Below are positions 6,554 through 6,668 of a stretch of 6,668 nt of DNA, piece by piece; the stretch's first letter is position 1, and the number at the start of each line of letters is the position of its first letter. The stretch comes from Clostridiales bacterium (GTDB lineage: Bacteria > Bacillota > Clostridia > Lachnospirales > Lachnospiraceae). Location of the stretch: the NCBI GenBank assembly GCA_015655565.1, contig JAATEU010000114.1:1-6668 (forward strand), read 5' to 3'. The notes beneath the pieces were generated by a model, which was not told where the DNA came from, made no database searches, and was given only the letters and a program-made list of their open reading frames with translations. A program made the position numbers and the translations under genes.

Positions 6554-6598
6554 AAAAGCCTATCTCAATGAAATATTTATATTGGGACAGGCTTTTTT
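6554..6598 (+). terminator. Rho-independent terminator after the ATPase gene
   Basis: The arms AAAAGCCTATCTCAAT (6554-6569) and ATTGGGACAGGCTTTT (6581-6596) pair over 16 positions, with one A-C mismatch and one G-T wobble. They enclose an 11-base loop (6570-6580) and run into six T (6593-6598). It lies 41 bp after the stop at 6512. The A-rich left flank gives a short T run on the opposite strand, so it could also work weakly for a convergent gene to the right. Confidence 0.88.
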
Positions 6599-6619
6599 AT
6601 TGTACAAAACTCTGCCTTA

Positions 6620-6667
6620 TCCGGACGAGACTGCTGAAAAGGGATTTTTTTGGCAGTCTCGTCCGGA
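6620..6667 (+). repeat. Long near-perfect inverted repeat / hairpin, at window edge
   Basis: TCCGGACGAGACTGC (6620-6634) and GCAGTCTCGTCCGGA (6653-6667) are perfect reverse complements over 15 bp. Pairing continues inward by two G-T wobbles and AAAA/TTTT (6637-6640 with 6647-6650), giving a 21-pair stem with a GGGATT loop. Both outer ends carry the palindrome TCCGGA. It is GC-richer than its surroundings. No T run follows on the minus strand, and the + strand flank is cut off by the window. It may be a second terminator, a dispersed REP-like or MITE-like repeat, or an end of a mobile element. The structure is certain; the identity is open. Confidence 0.75.
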
Positions 6668-6668
6668 C

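Noticed and set aside
1..6668. CRISPR array, tRNA or rRNA genes, complete insertion sequence
   Set aside because: No spaced repeat series, no cloverleaf or rRNA sequence, and no transposase was seen on either strand.

Overview
The window looks like a chromosomal segment from an AT-rich, low-GC Gram-positive anaerobe, most likely a clostridium of the Lachnospiraceae type. The basis is gene content (SepF, YlmH and DivIVA are Firmicutes/Actinobacteria-type division genes), strong AGGAGG-like ribosome binding sites, AT-rich codons and the order of the cluster. The family assignment rests on resemblance remembered by eye; no search was run. All genes are on the + strand.

Region 1 (1-3671) is a tightly packed cell-division cluster of the kind found downstream of ftsZ in Firmicutes. 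It holds the 3' end of a YggS-type PLP-binding protein (ylmE), sepF (membrane anchor of the Z-ring), a two-helix YggT protein (ylmG), the S4-domain RNA-binding protein ylmH, and divIVA (membrane-curvature coiled coil). These are followed, 5 bp after divIVA, by aroB (3-dehydroquinate synthase), a metabolic gene that is not part of the standard cluster. Intergenic gaps run from 5 to 67 bp and no terminator is visible between genes, so cotranscription is likely.

Region 2 (3672-5141) holds lspA (lipoprotein signal peptidase II) and an RluA/RluD-family 23S rRNA pseudouridine synthase. They overlap by 8 bp, a pairing also known from Bacillus (lspA-ylyB).

Region 3 (5142-6512) holds one gene for an AAA-type ATPase fused to a DUF4143 domain with a PD-(D/E)XK-like motif. 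It very probably starts at a TTG at 5205. This family is widespread but poorly understood, and the gene reads as an accessory addition at the end of the conserved cluster.

Region 4 (6513-6668) is noncoding. It holds a convincing intrinsic terminator (6554-6598), then, 21 bp further on, a striking 15-bp perfect inverted repeat that can fold into a 21-pair hairpin and runs almost to the window edge.

Most of the window is ordinary core genome. The points worth a second look are the terminal hairpin element, the ATPase-DUF4143 gene with its family-atypical insertion, aroB embedded in the division cluster, and the altered membrane-contact residues of DivIVA. I did not find a convincing new multi-gene system.
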